NCBI GenBank assembly: GCA_044226785.1 | Contig: JBGAGK010000024.1 | Location: 8,855 to 72,854 of the forward strand | DNA length: 64,000 nucleotides | Reading direction: 5' to 3' | Source: TMP-86 sp039807285 | GTDB lineage: Bacteria; Pseudomonadota; Gammaproteobacteria; Steroidobacterales; Steroidobacteraceae | In this document: piece after piece, positions 53,062 through 60,829 of the stretch | Position numbering within the stretch: position 1 is the stretch's first letter | How the letters are laid out: each line of letters begins with the position of its first letter | Translations under genes and position numbers: made by a program | The notes under the pieces: generated by a model | What the model saw: only the letters and a program-made list of their open reading frames with translations | What the model was told of the DNA's origin: nothing | The model's database searches: none

Positions 53062-53443
53062 ATCCGCCGGAGTGTTCTGCGTGCAGGAATCAGCCGTGCC
53101 TCGCGACCATGGTGAGGCGGCCGATGGTCCCGGGCTTTCCTGGCGTACACTGCTGAGCGCCGACCGGACACCGACGCGCGAGGTGACTGCAGGAACCTGT
53201 GAACTGCAGCCAGGCGGTGAACTCAAGCTTCATCGCCATCCGACACTCGAGGTGTATTACTTTCTCCAGGGCGAGGGCGTGGTGCTGCTCGAAGGCCGGC
53301 ACATTCCCGTGAGCCCGGGCAGCACGCTGTCCATCCCGGCCGATGCGCCGCACGGAATCCGCAACACGGGCCAATCAGTATTGAAGCTGTTCTACGTGTT
53401 CCCCACAGATTCCTACACGGACGTCGAATACACGATGCTGTAG
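53045..53443 (+). CDS. Small cupin-domain protein
   Basis: 132 residues. A conserved cupin barrel: ELKLHRHPTLEVYYFLQGEGVVLLEGRHIPVSPGSTLSIPADAPHGIRNTG. It contains the cupin-1 metal motif (H-x-H-x4-E-like: HRHPTLE) and the later His of cupin-2. It probably binds a metal and a small ligand; enzymatic or sensing role unknown. It is translated from inside the MFS gene end (17-base overlap), so both belong to one operon. Confidence 0.85.
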   Translation: MNKTDESAGVFCVQESAVPRDHGEAADGPGLSWRTLLSADRTPTREVTAGTCELQPGGELKLHRHPTLEVYYFLQGEGVVLLEGRHIPVSPGSTLSIPADAPHGIRNTGQSVLKLFYVFPTDSYTDVEYTML

Positions 53444-53471
53444 CCACGGGGCCGAGGCCCGGCCTGCCGTT

Positions 53472-54071
53472 TCAAGGGCGGGTGGCCGTGATGGCACCGA
53501 TGGTCCGGCGCAGCAGGTGCTGGCGCTGTCGCTGGGAAAAGCGCCGCGGTTCCAGCGTCATGGCCAGCCATAATCCATCCACGGCTGCCACGAGCAGGTC
53601 GGTGGCTTCGGCAGTGTCCAGATCTGGCGGGATCTCGCGGGCGCGAACCGCGTCTGCGAGACAATCGCGGATGTAGCCACGCCAGCGGCGGTAGTAGCTG
53701 CGATGTTCGCGCGCGAACGCCGGCGTGCGCAGCGCGCGCCCCCACAGGCTCATCCACAGCGCCAGCGCCGCGGGCTCGCTCTTCTGCGGCAGATGCGCAT
53801 CCATGGCTGCCTGGAGTCGCCGAAGTCCGGACCGGTGGCGGTTGCGCAGGCGTTCGAGTTCTCCGAAGGTGTGTTCGGCCAGCCAGCGGAAGGTGAATAC
53901 CACCAGCTCGTCCTTGGTCTTGAAGTAGTGCGTGAGTACACCCATGGACAGGCCGCCACGCTGCGCAATGCTGCGGATCGAGGCTTTCTCGGGGCCTTCG
54001 CTGCGCATCAGCGCCAGCGTCAGGATTGCGATTTCCCTGCGTCGGCGGTCGTGATCCACGATCTTGGGCAT
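53472..54071 (-). CDS. TetR-family (BetI-like) transcriptional regulator
   Basis: 199 residues; AAGGAG lies before ATG 54071. Helix-turn-helix: RREIAILTLALMRSEGPEKASIRSIAQRGGLSMGVLTHYFKTKDELV (about 12-58). The ligand domain resembles the BetI-like TetR_C_6 class (LWMSLWGRALRTPAFAREHRSYYRRWRGYIRDCL). It diverges from a TonB-receptor gene, with a palindrome-rich 160-base gap in between, and most likely controls that receptor. Confidence 0.9.
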   Translation of the reverse strand: MPKIVDHDRRRREIAILTLALMRSEGPEKASIRSIAQRGGLSMGVLTHYFKTKDELVVFTFRWLAEHTFGELERLRNRHRSGLRRLQAAMDAHLPQKSEPAALALWMSLWGRALRTPAFAREHRSYYRRWRGYIRDCLADAVRAREIPPDLDTAEATDLLVAAVDGLWLAMTLEPRRFSQRQRQHLLRRTIGAITATRP

Positions 54072-54149
54072 TGCGTACGCTCCTTGCAGCGCAGATGTTA
54101 CACGCGTGCGATGATGCTCGCGCTGCCCTGAAGACCAGTTGCCTCCATC

Positions 54150-54186
54150 ATCTGTTCGTCTGGCGGTCTTTTTAGAACAGATGTTC
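54150..54186 (+). promoter_or_regulatory. Inverted repeats in the TetR/TonB-receptor divergent gap
   Basis: ATCTGTTC (54150-54157) is mirrored by GAACAGAT (54175-54182) with 17 bases between. The second arm also forms a compact palindrome, GAACA-GA-TGTTC (54175-54186). The site lies 79-115 bases before the TetR start and 48 bases before the receptor ATG. It is a candidate TetR operator; binding is inferred. Confidence 0.5.
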
Positions 54187-54233
54187 CATATCGACTGTCC
54201 CTGGGCTATGCTCGGACCGGGGAGGGGAACAAC

Positions 54234-56576
54234 ATGAGTCGTACCGGTCGTCCTGCCAGTTCGCCACTGGCCATCGCCATCGCATCAGCCCTGTATGGCA
54301 GCTCGGGTCTGGTGGCCATCGCGGCCGCAGAAGATGCCAATGTCCTGCAGGAAGTGGTGGTCACGGCGCGCAAGCGCACCGAATCGCTCCAGGAGATCCC
54401 GGCGAGCATCGACGTGTTCTCCAGGGATGCCCTGCAGAAACTCGCCATCACCCAGTTCGAGGATTACGCGGCCCGCACCCCATCCATCTCCTTCGTCAGC
54501 ATCGGCCCCGGTACCCAGTACTTCTTCATGCGCGGCGCGTCGGATGGCAGCAATCCCGAGAGCACTTCCAACAGCATCGCCGGCTTTTTTCTCAATGACG
54601 TGTCGCTCGGTTACTACGGCGGCATCCCGGACCTGCACCAGTACGACCTCGAGCGCGTCGAAGTGCTGAACGGCCCGCAGGGCACGCTGTACGGCGCAGG
54701 CTCCATGTCCGGCGCCGTCAGGCTGATCAGCGCGCCGCCTGATCCCGCGAAATTCAGCGCGGGCATCGACGTAGACACATCGCGATTCGCGGGCAGCAAT
54801 GGCATGAACCACTCGGAGGAGGGTTTCGTGAATTTCCGGCTGTTCGGCGGAAACACAGCCGTCCGGTTGTCCGGGTTCAATGTCAAGCAGGCCGGTTTCA
54901 TCAACAACCTGCTCAGGACCCGTCACTGGGTGAATGGCACGGTGTCGAACAATGCGCAGTGGGCAGGGCACGATTACAACACCCAGACCTTCAAGGGTGG
55001 CCGCATCGGCGTGCTGCAGAATCTGGGCGAGAACTGGAAGTTGTCGGTCACGGCGGATTACCAGGTGCAGAATCACAACGGCGCCTGGGACCATGATCCG
55101 TCCCGCTATGGTGAAATGAACGTGGCCCGCTTTGGTCCTGAATGGGGTGATACCTACAACACCATCGGGGAGGCCAAACTCGAGGGGGACGTCGGCATCG
55201 GCACGCTGACCTACATCGCCGGTTACTACAAGTCCCAGCTCCGCAGCGTTTCCGAGTATTCGGAGTATGTGCAGTACGTGGATATCGGTGGCACCACGGC
55301 AGATTACGTGCAGGGATTTGCCTGCGAGCAGGGTTTTGGTGTCTTTGCCAACTGTAATGTCCCCTATGAGTACATGGATTACCGGAGCGATGTGCGCCGC
55401 AATACGCATGAATTGCGGCTGCAGTCCAACGGTGAAGGCCGCACGCACTGGATCATCGGTGCCTATGCCGAGCGCACCAAGAACACCTACTCCGACTTCT
55501 GGCACATGCCGGGCATCAATTTCGACGGCGACCAGTCCGTGTACTACATGGACATGTATGGCGGCCGGGATGTCGTCCAGCCGTTTCCCGAGGAATGGTA
55601 CGCCAACTCCTCGCGCTACGACGAGCACCAGAATGCGATCTTTGGCGAGATCAACTACGCCATCACCGACAGGATCCGTCTCACGGGCGGCGCGCGGTGG
55701 TTCGAGGCCAGCTCGACGGGCAGCGGCTGGGGCAGCTATTTCTATGCGCCGCGGGTGGATGAACCGTATGCGGGCAAGTGGAGCAAGACCACCTTCCGCG
55801 CGGGTATCGAATACAAGCCGCGCGAGCAGTGGCTGTATTACCTCAATTTCGCGCAAGGCTTCCGCGAGGGTGTGATCAACACCACTGCAACGGCAATTGC
55901 AGGCGTCCAGAAGGTCACCGACCCGGATACCCTGAATACCTTCGAGCTCGGCTGGAAAACCGAGTTCGACCAGGGCCGGGTGCGATGGAACAACGCCGTC
56001 TACTACACCAAGTGGAAGGATTTCCAGACCACGGTATTCGATCTGGCCATCTCGCCCAACTCCTTCTATGCGAATATCGGCGACTCCCGGATCTATGGCG
56101 CAGAGTCCGATCTGGAGGTCCATCCAACCGAGCGATGGACGTTCAACCTCTCGGCCAGCTACAACGATTCGCGCATCCAGACCAACCGCTTCCAGAACCC
56201 CGAATTCCCGGTGGTAGCCGGCGAGCGTCTTCCCTACATCCCGTATCTGAAGGCCAGCGCCTCGGTGCGCTACGAGTGGCCTCTGTTCGGGCACAAGGCA
56301 TTTGTGCAGTTTGACGGGTCCCGCACCGGCAGCATGTGGAGCAATCTGAACGTGTCGAGACGCCAGATGCAACCGGCGTACAATCTGGGTTCGTTGAGGC
56401 TTGGGCTGGACTCGTTTGACAAGCATTGGAATATCGAAGCCTACGTCAGCAACATCACCAACAAGCATGCGGTCATCTTCATCAACCCGTACCTGTACGA
56501 CACGCGTATCACCACCAATGCGCCGCGTGCCATCGGGTTGCGTCTGAAGTATCGCTACGGTGGCGCTGGAGACTGA
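54234..56576 (+). CDS. TonB-dependent outer-membrane receptor
   Basis: 780 residues with a GGGGAGGGG ribosome site and signal peptide (to about IAAAEDA). A TonB-box-like LQEVVVTARKRTESLQEIPASIDV is followed by a plug domain with LERVEVLNGPQGTLYGAGSMSGAVRLI and a barrel ending LRLKYRYGGAGD. The end is unusual: most barrels finish on an aromatic residue, whereas here eight residues follow the last Tyr. Catabolic receptor type; ligand unknown. Its last codons overlap a GTG that starts the TPR-sulfotransferase gene. Confidence 0.93.
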   Translation: MSRTGRPASSPLAIAIASALYGSSGLVAIAAAEDANVLQEVVVTARKRTESLQEIPASIDVFSRDALQKLAITQFEDYAARTPSISFVSIGPGTQYFFMRGASDGSNPESTSNSIAGFFLNDVSLGYYGGIPDLHQYDLERVEVLNGPQGTLYGAGSMSGAVRLISAPPDPAKFSAGIDVDTSRFAGSNGMNHSEEGFVNFRLFGGNTAVRLSGFNVKQAGFINNLLRTRHWVNGTVSNNAQWAGHDYNTQTFKGGRIGVLQNLGENWKLSVTADYQVQNHNGAWDHDPSRYGEMNVARFGPEWGDTYNTIGEAKLEGDVGIGTLTYIAGYYKSQLRSVSEYSEYVQYVDIGGTTADYVQGFACEQGFGVFANCNVPYEYMDYRSDVRRNTHELRLQSNGEGRTHWIIGAYAERTKNTYSDFWHMPGINFDGDQSVYYMDMYGGRDVVQPFPEEWYANSSRYDEHQNAIFGEINYAITDRIRLTGGARWFEASSTGSGWGSYFYAPRVDEPYAGKWSKTTFRAGIEYKPREQWLYYLNFAQGFREGVINTTATAIAGVQKVTDPDTLNTFELGWKTEFDQGRVRWNNAVYYTKWKDFQTTVFDLAISPNSFYANIGDSRIYGAESDLEVHPTERWTFNLSASYNDSRIQTNRFQNPEFPVVAGERLPYIPYLKASASVRYEWPLFGHKAFVQFDGSRTGSMWSNLNVSRRQMQPAYNLGSLRLGLDSFDKHWNIEAYVSNITNKHAVIFINPYLYDTRITTNAPRAIGLRLKYRYGGAGD

Positions 56577-58578
56577 AACCGAGAGCAGGACTTCCGCCGG
56601 GGTGCGGGAACTGGCCCTGTCCTATCTGGGGCAGGGCAAGACTGATACCGCCGAGCGGCTGCTGCGCGAACTGCTGGCCCTGCGGCCCGAGGACGTGCAG
56701 GGCCTGCGCCTGCTCGCGCTGATCCTGCAATCGCAGGGCAAATCCGATGAGGCGATCGCCACCTTGCAAAAGGCCGTCGGGCTTGCGCCCGCCGCTGCAC
56801 ATGTTCACGCAGATCTCGCCTCCCTGTACCGGAGCCTTGCGCGCCCGCAGGAGGCGGCCCAGTGCATGAGGCAGGCGCTGGAACTGGAGCCCACCCTGAG
56901 CGCTGGCTGGTGGCTTCTGGGTGATGTCCTGGTGGATACCGGCGATGTGGCCGGGGCCACCCGGGCCTATGCGCAGGCCGCCCGCACCGACCGCTTCCGG
57001 GATGCGATCGCAGCGGCCGGCGAGCACCTCGCCCGCCATGAGGCGCAGCCGGCGGAGCGGATCTTCCGGGACATCCTGCGTCAGGAAGGCAAGCACATCG
57101 CCGCGCTTTGCGGATTGTCGGCCGTGGCGTTGCTCGCGGGTCAGCCCGCACAGGCCGAGCGCATGCTCAAGGTGGCACAGCGCCAGTCGCCGCATTCGCC
57201 CATGGTCTGGCGCGGCATGGCACAGGCGCTGATGGAGGCGGGCCGGTTCGAGGAAGCCGAAGCGGCCATCCGCCGCGCGCTGCGCGTGGATCCCGATCAG
57301 CCTCGCAACTGGGTGATGCTCGGCTCCATCCTGGCACGCCGTTTCCGGCCCGAGGAGGCCCTCGAGGCCTATGACCGGGCGCTTCAACTGAAACCTGTCC
57401 AGCGCGCGCGCGTGATGATGTCGAAGGGACATCTGCTGAAAACCCTGGGCCGGCGCGCCGACTGCGAAGCCGCTTACAAGGCCTGCATCGAAGAGGATCC
57501 GTCGAACGGCGAATATTACTGGTGTCTGGCGGATCTCAAGAACTACCACTTCGATGATGCGCAGATTGCAGGCATGCAGGCTGTGCTGGCTGATCCGGGT
57601 TCGGGCACCGCCAGCCAGGCGTTGCTGCATTTCGCCCTGGGCCGGGCTTTCGAACAGCGCGGGGAGTACCCGCGAAGTTTCGAGCACTACTCGCGCGCAA
57701 ATGCTGAGCGCCGCAGGAGCGTGGCGTTCGATGCTGCCGCATTCGAAGCGAAATGCCGGCGCATCTCGACGTTTTTCACTGCCGGGCGCCTGTCCTCGCT
57801 TGCAACGACGCAGGGCGGAGATTCCGGCACCGGGTCGTCCCTCTCCACGATCCGCCCGATTTTCATCGTCGGACTGCCGCGTTCGGGTTCCACCCTGGTG
57901 GAGCAGATCCTGGCCAGCCACTCGCAGGTGGAAGCGACCATGGAGCTGCCACACATCATCAACCTGGTGCGCGAGCTGGATCATCGGGGACGAGGCGATG
58001 CGTATCCGGAGAGTGTTGCCGAACTCGATCACGAGCAGCTCGAGGCGCTGGGCCGGCGTTACCTGGCGGAGACGGCGCATTTCAGATCCGACCGGCCCTG
58101 CTTCATCGACAAGATGCCGAACAATTTCCGGCACCTGGGGTTCATGCGGCTGATCCTGCCGCAGGCCCTGTTCATCGATGCGCGCCGTCACCCCATGGAT
58201 GCCTGCTTCAGTGCCTTCAAACAGTATTTTGCGGAAGGCCAGACGTTCAGCTACGACCTCGAAGATCTGGGGCGCTATTACCGCGCCTACCTGTCACTCA
58301 TGACCCACTGGCATGCCGTCCTGCCCGGCAGGGTCCTGACCATGCACTACGAATCGCTGGTGGCTGACACTGAAGCCCAGGTGCGTCGGCTGCTGGAGTT
58401 CTGCGGTCTGGCGTTCGAGCCGGCCTGCCTGCGTCCCCACGAAACGAGCCGGCCGGTGCGCACGGCCAGCGCCGAACAGGTGCGCCAGCCCATCTACCAG
58501 TCGGGCATCGGCCACTGGCGGCACTTCGAGGCCGAATTGGCTCCGCTGCGCCGGGCGTTGGGGGATGCGCTCCCTTAA
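56560..58578 (+). CDS. TPR-repeat sulfotransferase
   Basis: 672 residues from GTG 56560, 17 bases inside the receptor gene. Residues 15-350 are tetratricopeptide repeats (for example ALSYLGQGKTDTAERLLRELLALRPEDVQGLRLLALILQSQGKSDEAI). The C-terminal half is a sulfotransferase with PAPS-binding IFIVGLPRSGSTLVEQILASH (about 435-455), RHPMDACFSAFKQYF and HYESLVADTEAQVRRLLEFCGL. No signal peptide, so cytoplasmic. Such fused proteins commonly accompany TonB receptors in this type of bacterium. Whether it sulfates the imported ligand or a tyrosine-containing peptide is unknown. Confidence 0.9.
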   Translation: MALETETESRTSAGVRELALSYLGQGKTDTAERLLRELLALRPEDVQGLRLLALILQSQGKSDEAIATLQKAVGLAPAAAHVHADLASLYRSLARPQEAAQCMRQALELEPTLSAGWWLLGDVLVDTGDVAGATRAYAQAARTDRFRDAIAAAGEHLARHEAQPAERIFRDILRQEGKHIAALCGLSAVALLAGQPAQAERMLKVAQRQSPHSPMVWRGMAQALMEAGRFEEAEAAIRRALRVDPDQPRNWVMLGSILARRFRPEEALEAYDRALQLKPVQRARVMMSKGHLLKTLGRRADCEAAYKACIEEDPSNGEYYWCLADLKNYHFDDAQIAGMQAVLADPGSGTASQALLHFALGRAFEQRGEYPRSFEHYSRANAERRRSVAFDAAAFEAKCRRISTFFTAGRLSSLATTQGGDSGTGSSLSTIRPIFIVGLPRSGSTLVEQILASHSQVEATMELPHIINLVRELDHRGRGDAYPESVAELDHEQLEALGRRYLAETAHFRSDRPCFIDKMPNNFRHLGFMRLILPQALFIDARRHPMDACFSAFKQYFAEGQTFSYDLEDLGRYYRAYLSLMTHWHAVLPGRVLTMHYESLVADTEAQVRRLLEFCGLAFEPACLRPHETSRPVRTASAEQVRQPIYQSGIGHWRHFEAELAPLRRALGDALP

Positions 58579-59684
58579 CCTTCTGGCACCCGCTTCACCA
58601 GTTCCGCACAGCGATCGATCAACGTCTTCTGGTGCGGTTGCAGAGGCTGGCCACCCATATGCTCGAAGATCGGCAGGAACGGATCGATCACCCCGCTGGG
58701 CTTGCCCAGCATTTCCTCGAACACTGCGAGCCCGCAGAAGGGCACATAGGCAGTCGAATACCCGCCTTCGTGCAAGGCGACCAACCGGCCGCCGCAGACT
58801 TCCCGTGCAAGGTCCAGGGTCTGACGGGCCAGTTCCCGGAAGGTGCCGCTGTGGGCGAGCATGCGACCCAGCGGATCCAGGGCGCTGCCATCGAAACCCG
58901 AGGAAGCGATGATCAGGTCGGGCTTGAAGCGGCGCACAGCCGGCACCACCACCCGGGACCAGACATCGACGTAGGCACCGTGGCCCGACCCCGGCGGCAG
59001 CGGGACGTTGATATTGGTGCCCACGCCCTTGCCGCGGCCGTTTTCCTCCAGCCCGCCGGAGTTCGGTGGGTAGTAATTATCCTGATGCACGGAGATGGTG
59101 AGGACCGACGGGTCCTCGATGAAGGCGTGTTCCTGGCTGTTGCCGTGGTGCACGTCCCAGTCGACGATGGCGATGCGACCCATCCGGTGCACCGTCCGGG
59201 CACGCTGCGCAGTGAGCACATTGTTGGCAAACACGCAGAAGCCGCGACCGAGATTCCTTTCCGCATGATGTCCGGGCGGCCGCACCAGGCAGTAGACGTT
59301 GTCCACCTGCTTCGATGCCACCGCATCCAGCCCTGCAAGACACCCGCCGGCCGATAGCTGTGCGATCTCGAAGCTGCCCGTGCCGATGGGGGTGAATTCG
59401 CCGGCATCACCCCCGACTCCGGCGCTCAGGGCCTGAACCCGTGCGATGTAGTCACGATCATGGTAGGCCGCAATTTCACTCAGTTCCGCATGGCGAGGCT
59501 TGATGCGCACCAGCTGGTCCAGGATCCCGGACACTTCCAGCAGGCCCAGCAGCCGGCGCTTGGTCTGGGGACTCTCCGGATGGCCGTCCGGCTGGATGGT
59601 GAGCCCATAGGGGAGGGGCCCGGCGCTGGCACCCGTGTGATGCCAGAAGTAATGTTCGTGACAGACAAAACCAGTACGATTCAT
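58575..59684 (-). CDS. Histone-deacetylase-family amidohydrolase
   Basis: 369 residues from ATG 59684. Class II HDAC/acetylpolyamine-amidohydrolase motifs are complete: RPPGHHAE (His139-His140), DWDVHHGN (zinc ligands Asp177, His179), SSGFDGSALDPLG (Asp265) and the catalytic Tyr309 in HEGGYS. It removes acetyl or acyl groups from amines, polyamines or lysine. It converges on the sulfotransferase gene with a 4-base stop overlap and diverges from the LuxR regulator; the gap is only 23 bases. A link with the LuxR-controlled module is possible. Confidence 0.9.
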   Translation of the reverse strand: MNRTGFVCHEHYFWHHTGASAGPLPYGLTIQPDGHPESPQTKRRLLGLLEVSGILDQLVRIKPRHAELSEIAAYHDRDYIARVQALSAGVGGDAGEFTPIGTGSFEIAQLSAGGCLAGLDAVASKQVDNVYCLVRPPGHHAERNLGRGFCVFANNVLTAQRARTVHRMGRIAIVDWDVHHGNSQEHAFIEDPSVLTISVHQDNYYPPNSGGLEENGRGKGVGTNINVPLPPGSGHGAYVDVWSRVVVPAVRRFKPDLIIASSGFDGSALDPLGRMLAHSGTFRELARQTLDLAREVCGGRLVALHEGGYSTAYVPFCGLAVFEEMLGKPSGVIDPFLPIFEHMGGQPLQPHQKTLIDRCAELVKRVPEG

Positions 59685-59707
59685 GGGCTTGCGATCCTCG
59701 TGGTGGG

Positions 59708-60784
59708 GTGACCGATGTCTTGCGTGAAATGCAGATGAACGAAAGCGGGACGGCTCCGCGGGTGGATGCACAGGCGCTGAGCGCGTTTCTGCTCGACCTG
59801 TACCGCTTTGCGCGCGAGTTGCCGCTGGAGGATTTCCAGGAACGGGTGCTGCAACGGTTCGCTGAGGTGCTGCCCTTCGATTCGGCCTGGTGGGGCATGG
59901 CGGCGCTGGATCGCGAACTGCACAGTTCGTTTCCATTTCGTGTACCGCAGGAACTGGTGGATCACTGGTGCGGTATCCGCGACCATGACCTCATGGCCGA
60001 TGCGCTGATGCGCAGTCCCGGAACGACCCTGGTCTTTGACCAGGCGGCGCTGCGTGCGACCCCGATTTTCACAGGCTTCGTCGACCGGTTCGATATCCGG
60101 CAGGCGTTCAGCACGTTGCTGAGGAATCCGGAGTTGAATCTGATCACCTTCCTCAGCCTGTATCGCCGAGGCCCGCAGGCAAGGCCATTCACGGAAGAAG
60201 AACGCCAGCTCAAGCAACTGGTCATGCCGCACCTGTGGGAGGCCTGGTCATCCAACTGGATCGCACGGCTGGCCGCCGCTCACGCGCCCAGCGTTTCCGA
60301 GCGTGCGAGTCTCGGTGTGGCCGACCAGAAGGGCGTACTCCATGCCGCCGAGCCACGCTTTGCCGAGCTGATGCAGCTGGAGTGGCCAAACTGGACGGGC
60401 CCGGAGCTGCCCGCCGAGCTGCTTGCCGATGCGGGTCGGCAGGGCGCGACGGAGCGCAACCGGCTCGCCACCCGACTGATGCCTGTGCGCGGACTGTATC
60501 TGGTGGAGATCCGGCGCCGCTCGGCGCTGGACAGGCTGACGGCGCGGGAAAGACTGATTGCCAGGCATTTCGGCAGCGGCCGCTCCTACAAGGAGATCGC
60601 CACCCTGCTCGCACTTGCGCCGGCGACCGTGCGGGCACATCTGCGGGCCATCTATTCAAAGCTGAAGATCTCGGACAAGACCGAACTCACCGCGCTGCTG
60701 GCATCTCAGGCCAGCTTTTCAGCCTTGGACCCCCAAGTCGATAGTACAAATGTTCTATTTGTGAGGGATGGTGCCCTGACATAA
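59708..60784 (+). CDS. LuxR-family transcriptional regulator
   Basis: 358 residues from GTG 59708; ATG 59729 and 59735 are alternatives. The C-terminal helix-turn-helix is LTARERLIARHFGSGRSYKEIATLLALAPATVRAHLRAIYSKLKISDKTELTALL (about 277-331), the GerE/LuxR fold. The N-terminal 250 residues resemble the autoinducer- or GAF-like sensor domains of solo LuxR proteins, with no receiver Asp pattern. It lies next to an HDAC-like gene and just before a TonB receptor, whose operator-like palindrome is inside its last codons. Confidence 0.88.
   Translation: MTDVLREMQMNESGTAPRVDAQALSAFLLDLYRFARELPLEDFQERVLQRFAEVLPFDSAWWGMAALDRELHSSFPFRVPQELVDHWCGIRDHDLMADALMRSPGTTLVFDQAALRATPIFTGFVDRFDIRQAFSTLLRNPELNLITFLSLYRRGPQARPFTEEERQLKQLVMPHLWEAWSSNWIARLAAAHAPSVSERASLGVADQKGVLHAAEPRFAELMQLEWPNWTGPELPAELLADAGRQGATERNRLATRLMPVRGLYLVEIRRRSALDRLTARERLIARHFGSGRSYKEIATLLALAPATVRAHLRAIYSKLKISDKTELTALLASQASFSALDPQVDSTNVLFVRDGALT
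60746..60762 (+). promoter_or_regulatory. Inverted repeat upstream of the last TonB receptor
   Basis: ACAAAT-GTTCT-ATTTGT is a perfect 6-base inverted repeat with 5-base spacer. It lies within the final codons of the LuxR gene and 68 bases before the receptor ATG. It is a candidate operator for the receptor gene, possibly LuxR-bound. Confidence 0.45.
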
Positions 60785-60829
60785 GCTTCGATCCGATAGA
60801 CCTAAAAAGCCTTGCCAGGGGAGAGAGCA

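Noticed and set aside
54285..56468. Long minus-strand open frame (727 codons) opposite a TonB receptor
   Set aside because: It lies exactly antisense to a convincing receptor, has no ribosome site and shows no family motif.
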